Source: CAYYGL01 sp964471235 (lineage in GTDB: Bacteria > Calditrichota > Calditrichia > RBG-13-44-9 > J075). Taken from it: a stretch of 13,815 nucleotides of DNA. The translations under genes and the position numbers were made by a program. How positions within the stretch are numbered: position 1 is the first letter of the stretch; every line of letters begins with the position of its first letter. Where the stretch lies: positions 1-13,815 of the forward strand of contig CAYYGL010000129.1 in NCBI GenBank assembly GCA_964471235.1. The letters are read 5' to 3'. The notes below the pieces were generated by a model. That model did no database searches and was not told where the DNA came from. It was given only the letters and a program-made list of their open reading frames with translations. Shown in pieces: positions 7,329 through 13,815 of this stretch.

Positions 7329-9776
7329 ATGAACTTGCAACGACAACGCATTATCTCCATGGATATTGAAGAGGAGATGCGCAATTCCTACTTGGATTAT
7401 TCCATGTCTGTAATTGTGGCGCGAGCGCTTCCGGATGTTCGGGACGGCTTGAAACCGGTTCATCGCCGGGTATTATATGGCATGCACGAAATGGGAGTTT
7501 ATTATAATAAAGCTTATAAAAAGAGCGCCCGGGTGGTGGGGGAAGTGCTGGGTAAATACCACCCTCATGGGGATTCGGCGGTGTACGATACCCTGGTGCG
7601 CATGGTGCAGGATTTTTCTTTGCGTTATCCGTTGGTAGACGGTCAGGGCAACTTCGGTTCCATTGACGGGGATTCCCCGGCGGCGATGCGGTATACCGAG
7701 GTACGGTTGGCAAGAATTTCCAATGAGATTCTGCGCGACCTGGGGAAAAATACCGTCGATTTCCGACCCAATTTTGACGAAACCCTCAATGAACCGATTG
7801 TTCTCCCCACTGTATTCCCCAACCTGCTGTGTAACGGTGCTTCCGGTATTGCCGTGGGGATGGCAACCAACATTCCGCCCCACAACCTGAATGAGGTGGT
7901 CGATGCCCTGGTTGCCCAGATTGACGATCCGGAAATTTCTCTTCAGGGATTGATGAAACATATTTCCGGTCCGGATTTTCCCACCGGGGGAATCATTTAT
8001 GGTGCAGCCGGTATTCGGGAGGCTTATGAAACCGGGCGGGGGAAACTTATCCTGCGCGCCAAAGCGAATATTGAACATGCCCGCGGCAACAAAGACCGTA
8101 TCATCATTACTGAGTTGCCCTACCAGGTTAACAAAGCCTCTTTAATTGCCAAAATTGCCGAACTGGTCCGCACCAAAAAATTAGAAGGCATTGCCGATCT
8201 GAATGATGAATCCGACCGGGATGGCATGCGGGTGGTAATCGACCTGAAACGGGACGCCCAGCCGGCGGTGGTGCTCAATAATCTATACAAACATACCCAG
8301 ATGCAAACCACGTTCGGCATTATTAACCTGGCACTGGTGGACGGGCAGCCCCGGGTCATGTCCTTAAAAGAGACGTTGCAACATTTCATTAATCATCGTC
8401 ACGAAGTGATTCTCCGCCGCACCCGCTATGACCTGGAGAAAGCGGAGCATCGCGCCCATATTCTGGAAGGATTGAAAATCGCTCTGGATCATATCGATGA
8501 GATTGTGGAAACCATCAAAAAATCCCGGAATCCGGATACCGCCAAAGATAACTTGATGAAACGTTTCAAACTCTCGGAAATCCAAGCCAAGGCAATCCTG
8601 GAAATGCGTTTGCAGCGTTTAACCGGTCTGGAGCGCAAAAAGATTGAAGATGAATACAAAGAGGTGATCAAGTTAATCGCCAGGCTGAAATCGATTCTGG
8701 AAAACCGGGCGTTGCAGATGCGGTTGATCAAAGATGAGTTGCTGGAACTGAAAGAGCGATTCGGCGATAACCGGCGAACGGAAATTATCCATGATTATAC
8801 CGATTTCTCCATTGAAGATATGATTGCCGAAGAAGACATGGTGATCACCATTACCCGCGACGGCTATATCAAACGTTTTCCGGTAAGCGGATACCGCCGG
8901 CAGAACCGGAACACCCGGGGTAGCACCGGCGCTGTGGCAAAGGGTGAGGATTTTGTCGAGCATCTGTTCATCGCCTCGACCCACAATTATATTATGTTCT
9001 TTACCAACCGGGGCAAATGCTATTGGCTGAAGGTGCATGAAATTCCGCAGGTAGGAAAAGCCGGCAAAGGGCGCGCCATCGTCAATATGATTCAGATTGC
9101 TAAAGATGAGCAGATAACGGCATTTGTGAATGTGAAGGAATTTTCCGAAGATTTTTACCTGACCATGGCGACCCGCAACGGAATGGTGAAGAAGACCAAT
9201 CTTTCTGCATTTCGCAATCCGCGCCGGGATGGGATTTATGCCATCAGGTTGAATGAAGGCGATAACTTGATTGAGGTGAAGTTGACCGATGGGACGAACG
9301 ACATCATCCTGGCAACCGCCCTGGGGATGGCAATTCGTTTCAGCGAATCCGAGGTGCGGGAGATGGGCAGGGTTGCCGCCGGTGTGCGGGGCATCAAGCT
9401 CGCCAAAAGCGACCACGTTATTGGAATGGTAGTCGTCAAACGAGAAGGCACCTTGCTGGCGGTTTCGGAGCTTGGTTTTGGCAAACGAACCGATATCCGG
9501 GAATACCGCATTACCCACCGGGGTGGTAAGGGGATTAAGACGTTTAAAGTCAGCGACAAGACCGGGCGGTTAATTGCCATCAAAGAGATTCTCGATGATG
9601 ATGAGCTAATGCTGATCACCGACCGGGCAATCATCTTGCGGATTCACGTGGGGAAAATAAAAACCACCGGTCGGAACACCATGGGGGTTCGGTTGATGCG
9701 GCTGGATGCCGGTGCCCGGGTGAGCGATGTCGCCCGGATAGTAAAGTCCGAAGCGGATCCCCTGGAGGAAAATTGA
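7329..9776 (+). CDS. gyrA: DNA gyrase subunit A
   Basis: DNA cleavage-rejoining subunit of gyrase. The 815-residue protein has the breakage-reunion domain with catalytic Tyr122 in AAMRYTEVRL, numbered as in E. coli. The quinolone region GDSAVYD (81-87) keeps S83 and D87, the sensitive-type residues. NGASGIAVGMATNIPPHN is present, and the six-bladed C-terminal DNA-wrapping domain starts near residue 500. The GyrA box in the first blade, canonically QRRGGKG, reads QNRNTRG at 525-531, so the central GG is replaced by NT. A later blade carries an intact RGGKG (731-735). The start is supported by AAGAGGA at 7312-7318. Overall similarity and separate pairing with gyrB favour gyrase over topoisomerase IV ParC, but the altered box makes its supercoiling activity worth testing. 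Confidence 0.95.
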   Translation: MNLQRQRIISMDIEEEMRNSYLDYSMSVIVARALPDVRDGLKPVHRRVLYGMHEMGVYYNKAYKKSARVVGEVLGKYHPHGDSAVYDTLVRMVQDFSLRYPLVDGQGNFGSIDGDSPAAMRYTEVRLARISNEILRDLGKNTVDFRPNFDETLNEPIVLPTVFPNLLCNGASGIAVGMATNIPPHNLNEVVDALVAQIDDPEISLQGLMKHISGPDFPTGGIIYGAAGIREAYETGRGKLILRAKANIEHARGNKDRIIITELPYQVNKASLIAKIAELVRTKKLEGIADLNDESDRDGMRVVIDLKRDAQPAVVLNNLYKHTQMQTTFGIINLALVDGQPRVMSLKETLQHFINHRHEVILRRTRYDLEKAEHRAHILEGLKIALDHIDEIVETIKKSRNPDTAKDNLMKRFKLSEIQAKAILEMRLQRLTGLERKKIEDEYKEVIKLIARLKSILENRALQMRLIKDELLELKERFGDNRRTEIIHDYTDFSIEDMIAEEDMVITITRDGYIKRFPVSGYRRQNRNTRGSTGAVAKGEDFVEHLFIASTHNYIMFFTNRGKCYWLKVHEIPQVGKAGKGRAIVNMIQIAKDEQITAFVNVKEFSEDFYLTMATRNGMVKKTNLSAFRNPRRDGIYAIRLNEGDNLIEVKLTDGTNDIILATALGMAIRFSESEVREMGRVAAGVRGIKLAKSDHVIGMVVVKREGTLLAVSELGFGKRTDIREYRITHRGGKGIKTFKVSDKTGRLIAIKEILDDDELMLITDRAIILRIHVGKIKTTGRNTMGVRLMRLDAGARVSDVARIVKSEADPLEEN

Positions 9777-9846
9777 GCGGGTTGGGCGGATTATTTCTGC
9801 CGTGCAGCTAATGAGTCCAAATCTGACAACAACCGGAAAATAGGGT

Positions 9847-10467
9847 ATGAAAAAAATTTCTGAATCCACAATTCGCAGACTGTCTAAGTATTACCGCTCC
9901 CTGGAACAATTGATCTCCCGGGGGGTGGAAACCGTATCTTCCGATACCCTGGCGGAAATGGATGGAATCACCTCCGCCCAAGTGAGAAAAGACCTCTCTT
10001 TTTTCGGAACGTTTGGCGTTCGCGGGCTGGGCTACGATACCAGGGATTTGAAACGCCAGATTGGTGAAATTCTGGGGCTAAACCGCACCTGGCGGGTGGG
10101 AATTGTGGGTGCCGGGAATATCGGCAAAGCCCTGGTGAGTTATGCGGAATTCAAAAAACAGGGTTTTCAGGTATGCCTGGTGATGGATTCCGACCCTGAA
10201 AAAATTGGCACCCGAATCGGGGAGCTTACGGTTCAGGATACCCGGGATTTGGAAAAACTGATCAAAAAAGAAAAGATAGAGATTGCCATTATTGCCGTCC
10301 CGGCGGATGCTGCCCAGCGGGTAGCGAATGAATTGATTGATGCCGGGATAAAAGCGATCCTCAACTTCGCTCCCATCAGTATTAAGGCTCCCCATGGTAT
10401 TCGGGTAAAAAACGAAAACACTGCCATTGAGATAGAAGCCCTCTCCTATTTCCTGACCAATTCCTGA
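9847..10467 (+). CDS. rex: Redox-sensing transcriptional repressor Rex
   Basis: Rex dimers bind operator DNA at low NADH/NAD+ and release it when NADH binds, derepressing fermentative and respiratory genes. The 206-residue protein has the N-terminal winged helix with the family signature TSAQVRKDLSFFGTFGVRG (42-60) followed by LGYD. The Rossmann NAD(H) domain has VGIVGAGNIGKAL (84-96, GxGxxG at 88-93). The domain-swap tail is IEIEALSYFL (194-203). It lies 70 bases after gyrA on the same strand; only a weak AGGG precedes the start. I found no clear Rex operator (TTGTGA-N6-TCACAA type) upstream of it or elsewhere in the window, so its targets are not evident. Two copies of TTCCTGACC (10450-10458 and 10461-10469) lie at its stop codon. 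Confidence 0.95.
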   Translation: MKKISESTIRRLSKYYRSLEQLISRGVETVSSDTLAEMDGITSAQVRKDLSFFGTFGVRGLGYDTRDLKRQIGEILGLNRTWRVGIVGAGNIGKALVSYAEFKKQGFQVCLVMDSDPEKIGTRIGELTVQDTRDLEKLIKKEKIEIAIIAVPADAAQRVANELIDAGIKAILNFAPISIKAPHGIRVKNENTAIEIEALSYFLTNS

Positions 10468-10472
10468 CCTTC

Positions 10473-10491
10473 GGGATGGCTTATATATCCC
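10473..10491 (+). terminator. Possible weak terminator hairpin after rex
   Basis: GGGAT (10473-10477) pairs with ATCCC (10487-10491) around a 9-base AT-rich loop, followed a few bases later by TTTTG. The short stem makes this tentative. Confidence 0.22.
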
Positions 10492-10604
10492 TGGAATTTT
10501 GTGTTCAACGGTTTGTTACTTTCCAGTGAAAGTTGGGGATAGTCACAGAATAAGTTTTTCCGAATTCCGGGTCTTTCCCCCTCAAGAACCGAATTTCTCT
10601 TCCA

Positions 10605-10628
10605 TTTTGGGCAAAAAACCTCTATATT
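10605..10628 (+). promoter_or_regulatory. Candidate promoter for the subtilase gene
   Basis: TTTTGG (10605-10610) is followed 12 bases later by TATATT (10623-10628), about 100 bases ahead of the subtilase start. The arrangement resembles that upstream of dciA. There is no consensus -35 at 17 bases. Confidence 0.28.
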
Positions 10629-10724
10629 CATTTCGCAATACACATCTTTATCGTTTTTTCTTGCAGGATGCAGATTTCAAAACCAGGGATGATGTCACAA
10701 TCTCATAACATCGGAGGACCGGCC

Positions 10725-12488
10725 ATGAAAATTGTACGATGTTTCAGATGGGGGATTTGTTTTATCCTGGTGTTATCATTGGGGATGGCTGCCCAGGAGG
10801 CTCCCAAATTAATGAAGGCGCAGCCGCACCCGGAATATGTTCCCGGGGAATTGCTGGTGAAGTTTAAAGCCAAAGCTTCCATTCAATCGATGAGTACCCA
10901 TTTACAGCAGTACGGCATTAATACCATAAGGGATTTTGCCAGGTTGAATATTGTGCAATGTGCTTATTCACCGGAAGTTCACATGGAGGAATTGATCACC
11001 CAGTTAAAAGAAGATCCGAATGTGGAGTATGCCGAGCCCAATTATATTTACCATATTCTGGAAACCACCCCAAACGACTCTCGTTTTTCCGAACAATGGG
11101 CATTGAACAACACCGGTCAAACCGGAGGGACGCCCGATGCCGACATTGATGCCCCGGAAGCCTGGGATACCCAAACCGGTAATGCTTCGGTGATTGTGGG
11201 AATTATTGACACCGGGATTGATTACAATCATCCGGACCTGGCAGCTAACATCTGGCATAATCCCGGTGAAAGTGGGAACGGCAAAGAAAATAACGGTGTG
11301 GATGACGATGGCAACGGATATGTGGACGATTTCCGCGGCTGGGATTTTTTGAATGAAGACAATGATCCCTTTGATGACAATCAGCACGGTACCCATGTGG
11401 CGGGAATTATCGGTGCAGTGGGAAATAACAACCGGGGAGTCGTGGGGATTAACTGGCATGTCAGTCTGGTGGGACTGAAGTTTCTAAGTGCCAACGGTTC
11501 CGGTTCCACTTCCGATGCGGTGGAAGCCATTTTATATGCCGTGGATATGGGGATTCCGATTTTGAGCAACAGTTGGGGCGGTGGCGGGTCTTCCCAGGCG
11601 CTGGCGGATGCCATCGAAACGGCAAACCAGGCTGGAATTCTCTTTGTTGCCGCCGCCGGTAACGAAAGCAAAGATACCGATACCAATCCCAACTATCCTT
11701 CCAATTATCCTTCGGAAAATGTGATTTCCGTGGCATCTTCCACCGATCGGGATCAACTCTCCAGTTTCTCAAATTTTGGCAGAACCACGGTGGATTTGGC
11801 AGCGCCGGGGTCCAACATCCTCAGTACCATTCCCAACGGCATTTATGCTTCGTTTAGCGGTACCTCAATGGCAACCCCCTACGTTTCCGGAGTGGCTGCT
11901 TTGTTGCGGGCACAATTTCCGAATATAGACCACCTGTCCCTCAAATATCGCATCATGGGTGCAGTGGATTTTAAAAATGCCTTTGCGGATAAGATGGTGA
12001 CCGAAGGGCGGCTGAACGCAGCAAACGCTTTCTCCACCAAACCGTTGATCACCACTGTCAAACATCCTCATACCAGCGATACCCAGAATCCGTACGGCAT
12101 TACCGCTTATGTGGTGGATGACCACACAGTGACTTCCGCAAAATTATTTTACACCCTTAGCGGGTCCGCCACCGGTTCCGATTCCGTAAACATGATCCAG
12201 AACAACCTCCAATACACCGCCACAATTCCGGCGCAGCCCCTGGAGACCACGATCACCTATTTTGTAAAAGCCACCGATAACCAGGGGAATCAAACCACCG
12301 GAAGAACATTATCCTTCCAGGTGACCAGCACCCCGCCGCCTCCGCCCGGGGGTGGGGGATGCGGCTGTGCAGCGGCAGCGATTACCATCGATTCGGGGAA
12401 TCAACACACTGACGCACTGGTCACCCTGGGATTGAACGCATTGCTTTTTCTGGCGCTGCCACTTATATTCCGCAGGCGGCGAAAATAA
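10725..12488 (+). CDS. Exported subtilisin-family (S8) serine protease with C-terminal sorting signal
   Basis: The 587-residue preproprotein starts at ATG 10725 with a strong ribosome site (GGAGG, 10713-10717). A signal peptide (1-23, FILVLSLGMAAQ) is followed by a propeptide of the VPGELLVKFK...NVEYAEPNYIYH type (~38-110), which normally folds and then inhibits the enzyme. The catalytic triad is complete: D162 (GIIDTGIDYNHPDL), H221 (HGTHVAG) and S381 (GTSMATP), with oxyanion Asn313 (AAGNES). An Asp/Asn-rich loop (~190-218) resembles calcium-binding inserts of related secreted subtilases. A beta-rich Ig-like domain (~440-535) leads to a Pro/Gly linker, GGGGCGC (542-548), a hydrophobic segment (~564-582) and RRRRK, which resembles GlyGly/MYXO-CTERM-type signals. 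The likely role is extracellular or surface protein degradation; the substrate is unknown. Confidence 0.93.
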   Translation: MKIVRCFRWGICFILVLSLGMAAQEAPKLMKAQPHPEYVPGELLVKFKAKASIQSMSTHLQQYGINTIRDFARLNIVQCAYSPEVHMEELITQLKEDPNVEYAEPNYIYHILETTPNDSRFSEQWALNNTGQTGGTPDADIDAPEAWDTQTGNASVIVGIIDTGIDYNHPDLAANIWHNPGESGNGKENNGVDDDGNGYVDDFRGWDFLNEDNDPFDDNQHGTHVAGIIGAVGNNNRGVVGINWHVSLVGLKFLSANGSGSTSDAVEAILYAVDMGIPILSNSWGGGGSSQALADAIETANQAGILFVAAAGNESKDTDTNPNYPSNYPSENVISVASSTDRDQLSSFSNFGRTTVDLAAPGSNILSTIPNGIYASFSGTSMATPYVSGVAALLRAQFPNIDHLSLKYRIMGAVDFKNAFADKMVTEGRLNAANAFSTKPLITTVKHPHTSDTQNPYGITAYVVDDHTVTSAKLFYTLSGSATGSDSVNMIQNNLQYTATIPAQPLETTITYFVKATDNQGNQTTGRTLSFQVTSTPPPPPGGGGCGCAAAAITIDSGNQHTDALVTLGLNALLFLALPLIFRRRRK

Positions 12489-12500
12489 GCCTATCAAATA

Positions 12501-12528
12501 AGGAGCAGGGGGGTATCCCTCTGCTCCT
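12501..12528 (+). terminator. Strong hairpin after the subtilase gene
   Basis: AGGAGCAG (12501-12508) pairs with CTGCTCCT (12521-12528). The stem extends inward through a G-U pair and GGG/CCC to a GTAT loop, giving about 12 base pairs. No T-tract follows, so it may be an inefficient terminator or an mRNA-stabilising or attenuating stem before the next gene. Confidence 0.45.
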
Positions 12529-12548
12529 GTTAGTGAAGGGGGATAATA

Positions 12549-12977
12549 ATGTTTATTCGTCGGATGTATTTGGTGATTTTTATGTTGCTGGGTGGGTTTG
12601 TGATGTCTACTCAATGTTCCGGTGGTTCTCAACAAGAGGAAGGGATGATTGAGCGCCCTTTGCAGGTGCTTAGTCTGGACACGTTGAAAATGATGGGTGA
12701 TAAACTCATTTGTTCTCTCACTGTACAGGTGCCGGATTTGTGCTGGAAGGTTGCCCGGTATGATGTTGAGGATAAGGAGGGTGAGATGATGGTCAAGATT
12801 ATCGGAGAGCGGGAAAAGGAAGCCCTGTGCGCCCAGATGATCGGCACCCTGAAAACCAGAGTGCCCCTGCCGGTTCAAAAACCCGGGGAATACACCCTGC
12901 GGTTCTGGAAGGCGAAAGGCGTGACCCTGGATACCACCTTAGTTTTACCTGAAGTTAAAGAAGAGACGCATGACTAA
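12549..12977 (+). CDS. Small secreted or lipid-anchored hypothetical protein
   Basis: The 142-residue product starts with a Sec signal (RR at 4-5, then YLVIFMLLGGFVMS) ending at Cys23. STQC followed by SGGS and an acidic stretch resembles a lipoprotein signal, but Gln before Cys is not the usual lipobox residue. The mature part looks beta-rich, with C55, C65 (VPDLCWKV) and C94 (ALCAQMIGT), and ends with GEYTLRFW, a pattern I associate with small immunoglobulin-like envelope domains. A G-rich ribosome site (GAAGGGGG) precedes ATG 12549. It lies 60 bases after the subtilase on the same strand, separated by a strong hairpin, and could be partly cotranscribed. The function is unknown. Confidence 0.7.
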   Translation: MFIRRMYLVIFMLLGGFVMSTQCSGGSQQEEGMIERPLQVLSLDTLKMMGDKLICSLTVQVPDLCWKVARYDVEDKEGEMMVKIIGEREKEALCAQMIGTLKTRVPLPVQKPGEYTLRFWKAKGVTLDTTLVLPEVKEETHD

Positions 12978-12985
12978 TTGCACAA

Positions 12986-13017
12986 ATCAAAAAAGATTAG
13001 GGGAATCCTGCCCCAAT
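12986..13017 (-). terminator. Intrinsic-terminator-like hairpin on the minus strand
   Basis: Read on the minus strand, ATTGGGG pairs with CCCCTAAT (one bulged base) around CAGGATT, and is followed by C and a run of six Ts. This fits an intrinsic terminator for leftward transcription. No minus-strand gene is visible in the window to feed it. Confidence 0.4.
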
Positions 13018-13080
13018 GACGAGGTCACCACGTTGTGGCGGGGTCACTTCGTGGCATTCGGAGCAACGCCCCCCGTCGGG

Positions 13081-13123
13081 GCCGGAATGACAGCCAGGGT
13101 GCTGGTTTTTATGTCATTCCGGC
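13081..13123. repeat. Perfect 12-bp inverted repeat with terminator-like core
   Basis: GCCGGAATGACA (13081-13092) and TGTCATTCCGGC (13112-13123) are exact reverse complements 19 bases apart. The TGTCATTCC-G-C core resembles dispersed palindromic repeats (dRS3/REP-like) seen in many bacteria. The spacer holds a short stem AGCCAG/CTGGTT (13092-13107) running into Ts up to 13110, which could terminate plus-strand transcripts from the upstream gene. Confidence 0.6.
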
Positions 13124-13152
13124 TGTATCCCGCCGCGGCGGGAGGAAAGCCG
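13120..13152. repeat. GC-rich nested palindrome
   Basis: A 14-bp perfect palindrome CCCGCCGCGGCGGG (13129-13142) is flanked by CGGCT (13120-13124) and AGCCG (13148-13152). Together they form a longer hairpin with a small internal loop. It overlaps the right arm of the 12-bp inverted repeat, so the two structures are mutually exclusive. Confidence 0.5.
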
Positions 13153-13286
13153 CCAACCGTCGCAACTCGGTCACTTCGTTAAAGGTGGCTCCGTTGGAGG
13201 AATCTTCTAACATGCAATTTGTCATGCGCCCTTAAAGAAGAGCAATAAGTTTTTATTTATGAAGGTTTTGATAGAACACGCTTGCC

Positions 13287-13815
13287 ATGAGCCATACACA
13301 TGAACATCCCCTTCCCGAATCGGTAAGCACGACTCGCTTGCTGATTACCATGGTGCTAAATTTTGTCATCACCATTGCCGAAATTATTGGAGGTATCGTC
13401 TCCGGCAGCCTCTCCTTAATCTCCGATGCCCTGCACAACTTCAGCGACGGTGTTTCGGTAATCATCAGTTACATTGCCATCAAGCTCACCCGCAAACAAA
13501 ATTCCTACCGCCATACCTTCGGATTAAAGCGTGCCGAGATTTTTGCCGCGGTGATTAACTCCGGTGTGCTGGTGGTTATCTCGGTTTATCTGTTCTATGA
13601 AGCCGTCAACCGGTTTTTGCACCCCCAGGGAATCTCCGGCGGGGTCATGTCCATTGTCGCATCGGTGGGACTGGCAGCCAACGTGCTCGGCACCTACCTG
13701 CTCCATCGAGATGCCCAGAGTAGTATGAATATCAAATCGGCTTATCTCCATCTCTTTAGCGATGCAGTCAGTTCCGTGGGGGTGATTCTGGGGGGGCTGG
13801 CAATTTACTTCTGGG
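13287..13815 (+). CDS. Cation diffusion facilitator (zinc-type efflux transporter), 3' end outside window
   Basis: Inner-membrane proton-coupled exporter of Zn2+ or related divalent metals, of the CzcD/ZitB/ZnT type. The 176 visible residues include a short His-containing N-terminus (MSHTHEH) and about five hydrophobic segments. The transport-site motifs are H50-x3-D54 (LISDALHNFSDG) in TM2 and H155-x3-D159 (YLHLFSDAVSS) in TM5. The HD-HD combination is the one usually linked to zinc. YRHTFGLKRAEIFAAVIN between TM2 and TM3 is a family hallmark. ATG 13287 is the first start after in-frame stops but has a poor ribosome site. The gene runs off the window, so the cytoplasmic C-terminal domain is not seen. 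Confidence 0.92.
   Translation, partial: MSHTHEHPLPESVSTTRLLITMVLNFVITIAEIIGGIVSGSLSLISDALHNFSDGVSVIISYIAIKLTRKQNSYRHTFGLKRAEIFAAVINSGVLVVISVYLFYEAVNRFLHPQGISGGVMSIVASVGLAANVLGTYLLHRDAQSSMNIKSAYLHLFSDAVSSVGVILGGLAIYFW

Larger units (their letters stand above)
13042..13179. repeat. Direct repeat GGTCACTTCGT flanking the inverted-repeat element
   Basis: GGTCACTTCGT occurs at 13042-13052 and 13169-13179, and a variant GGTCACCACGT at 13023-13033. The two exact copies bracket the inverted repeat centred near 13102. Confidence 0.5.
12978..13286. other. 309-bp repeat-rich intergenic region before the CDF gene
   Basis: This stretch is GC-rich in its middle, unlike the flanking gaps, and I see no gene in it. 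Open frames at 12970-13182 and 13035-13235 translate repeats and lack ribosome sites. It contains a perfect inverted repeat, nested GC palindromes, copies of GGTCACTTCGT, and terminator-like hairpins on each strand, each listed separately. The last 70 bases before the CDF start are AT-rich. Confidence 0.55.

Noticed and set aside
8673..9518. 281-codon open frame on the minus strand inside gyrA
   Set aside because: It is antisense to a highly conserved gene and shows no recognisable domain; long antisense frames are common opposite such genes.
10450..10469. Tandem TTCCTGACC copies at the rex stop codon
   Set aside because: Too short to support a functional repeat; noted only as a possible small local duplication.
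10668..10724. Upstream start for the subtilase adding 19 residues
   Set aside because: It would bury the signal peptide; ATG 10725 has a GGAGG site and gives a proper signal sequence.
13035..13235. Overlapping open frames in the repeat region before the CDF gene
   Set aside because: They translate palindromic repeats and have no ribosome site or recognisable domain.

Overview
The window is a run of plus-strand chromosomal housekeeping genes with a few accessory genes at its edges. I see no phage, insertion-sequence transposase, CRISPR array or RNA gene. By eye the base composition is near 50% GC. Several traits suggest a Gram-negative of the wider FCB/Calditrichota-like lineages: dnaN-recF-dciA-gyrB clustering without an adjacent dnaA, a short GyrB without the enterobacterial insert, a Rex repressor, a GyrA-box region of the form QNR..RGSTGA, and secreted subtilase and HtrA-like proteins with a Gly-Cys/TM/Arg C-terminal sorting signal. 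This placement is inference and low confidence.

Layout. Positions 1-1389 hold the 3' part of an exported HtrA-like protein with two PDZ domains, whose three catalytic positions appear to be lost. After a 343-bp gap come dnaN (1733-2890), recF (start probably 2977), a 223-bp AT-rich gap with promoter-like and operator-like sequence, dciA/DUF721 (4313-4609) and gyrB (4624-6549). A small DUF1059-like gene (6593-6829) follows gyrB. A 499-bp gap then holds a promoter-like site, palindromes and a REP-like inverted repeat ahead of gyrA (7329-9776). The redox repressor rex (9847-10467) is next, followed by an exported subtilisin-family protease (10725-12488), a strong hairpin, a small secreted or lipid-anchored protein (12549-12977), a repeat-rich gap, and the 5' part of a zinc-type cation diffusion facilitator (13287 to the window end).

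How it fits together. dnaN, recF, dciA, gyrB and gyrA all serve replication: sliding clamp, gap repair, helicase loading and supercoiling. Rex is a global NADH/NAD+ sensor whose targets cannot be read from this window. The envelope genes (pseudo-HtrA, subtilase, small lipoprotein, metal exporter) have no evident link to the replication cluster.

The points most worth checking are the inactive HtrA-like protein, the altered GyrA box (GG replaced by NT) alongside an intact RGGKG motif in a later blade, the C-terminal sorting signal on the subtilase, the dyad over the dciA-gyrB promoter, and the inverted-repeat element at about 13000-13180 with terminator-like hairpins on both strands. I do not see a clear undescribed multi-gene system here.
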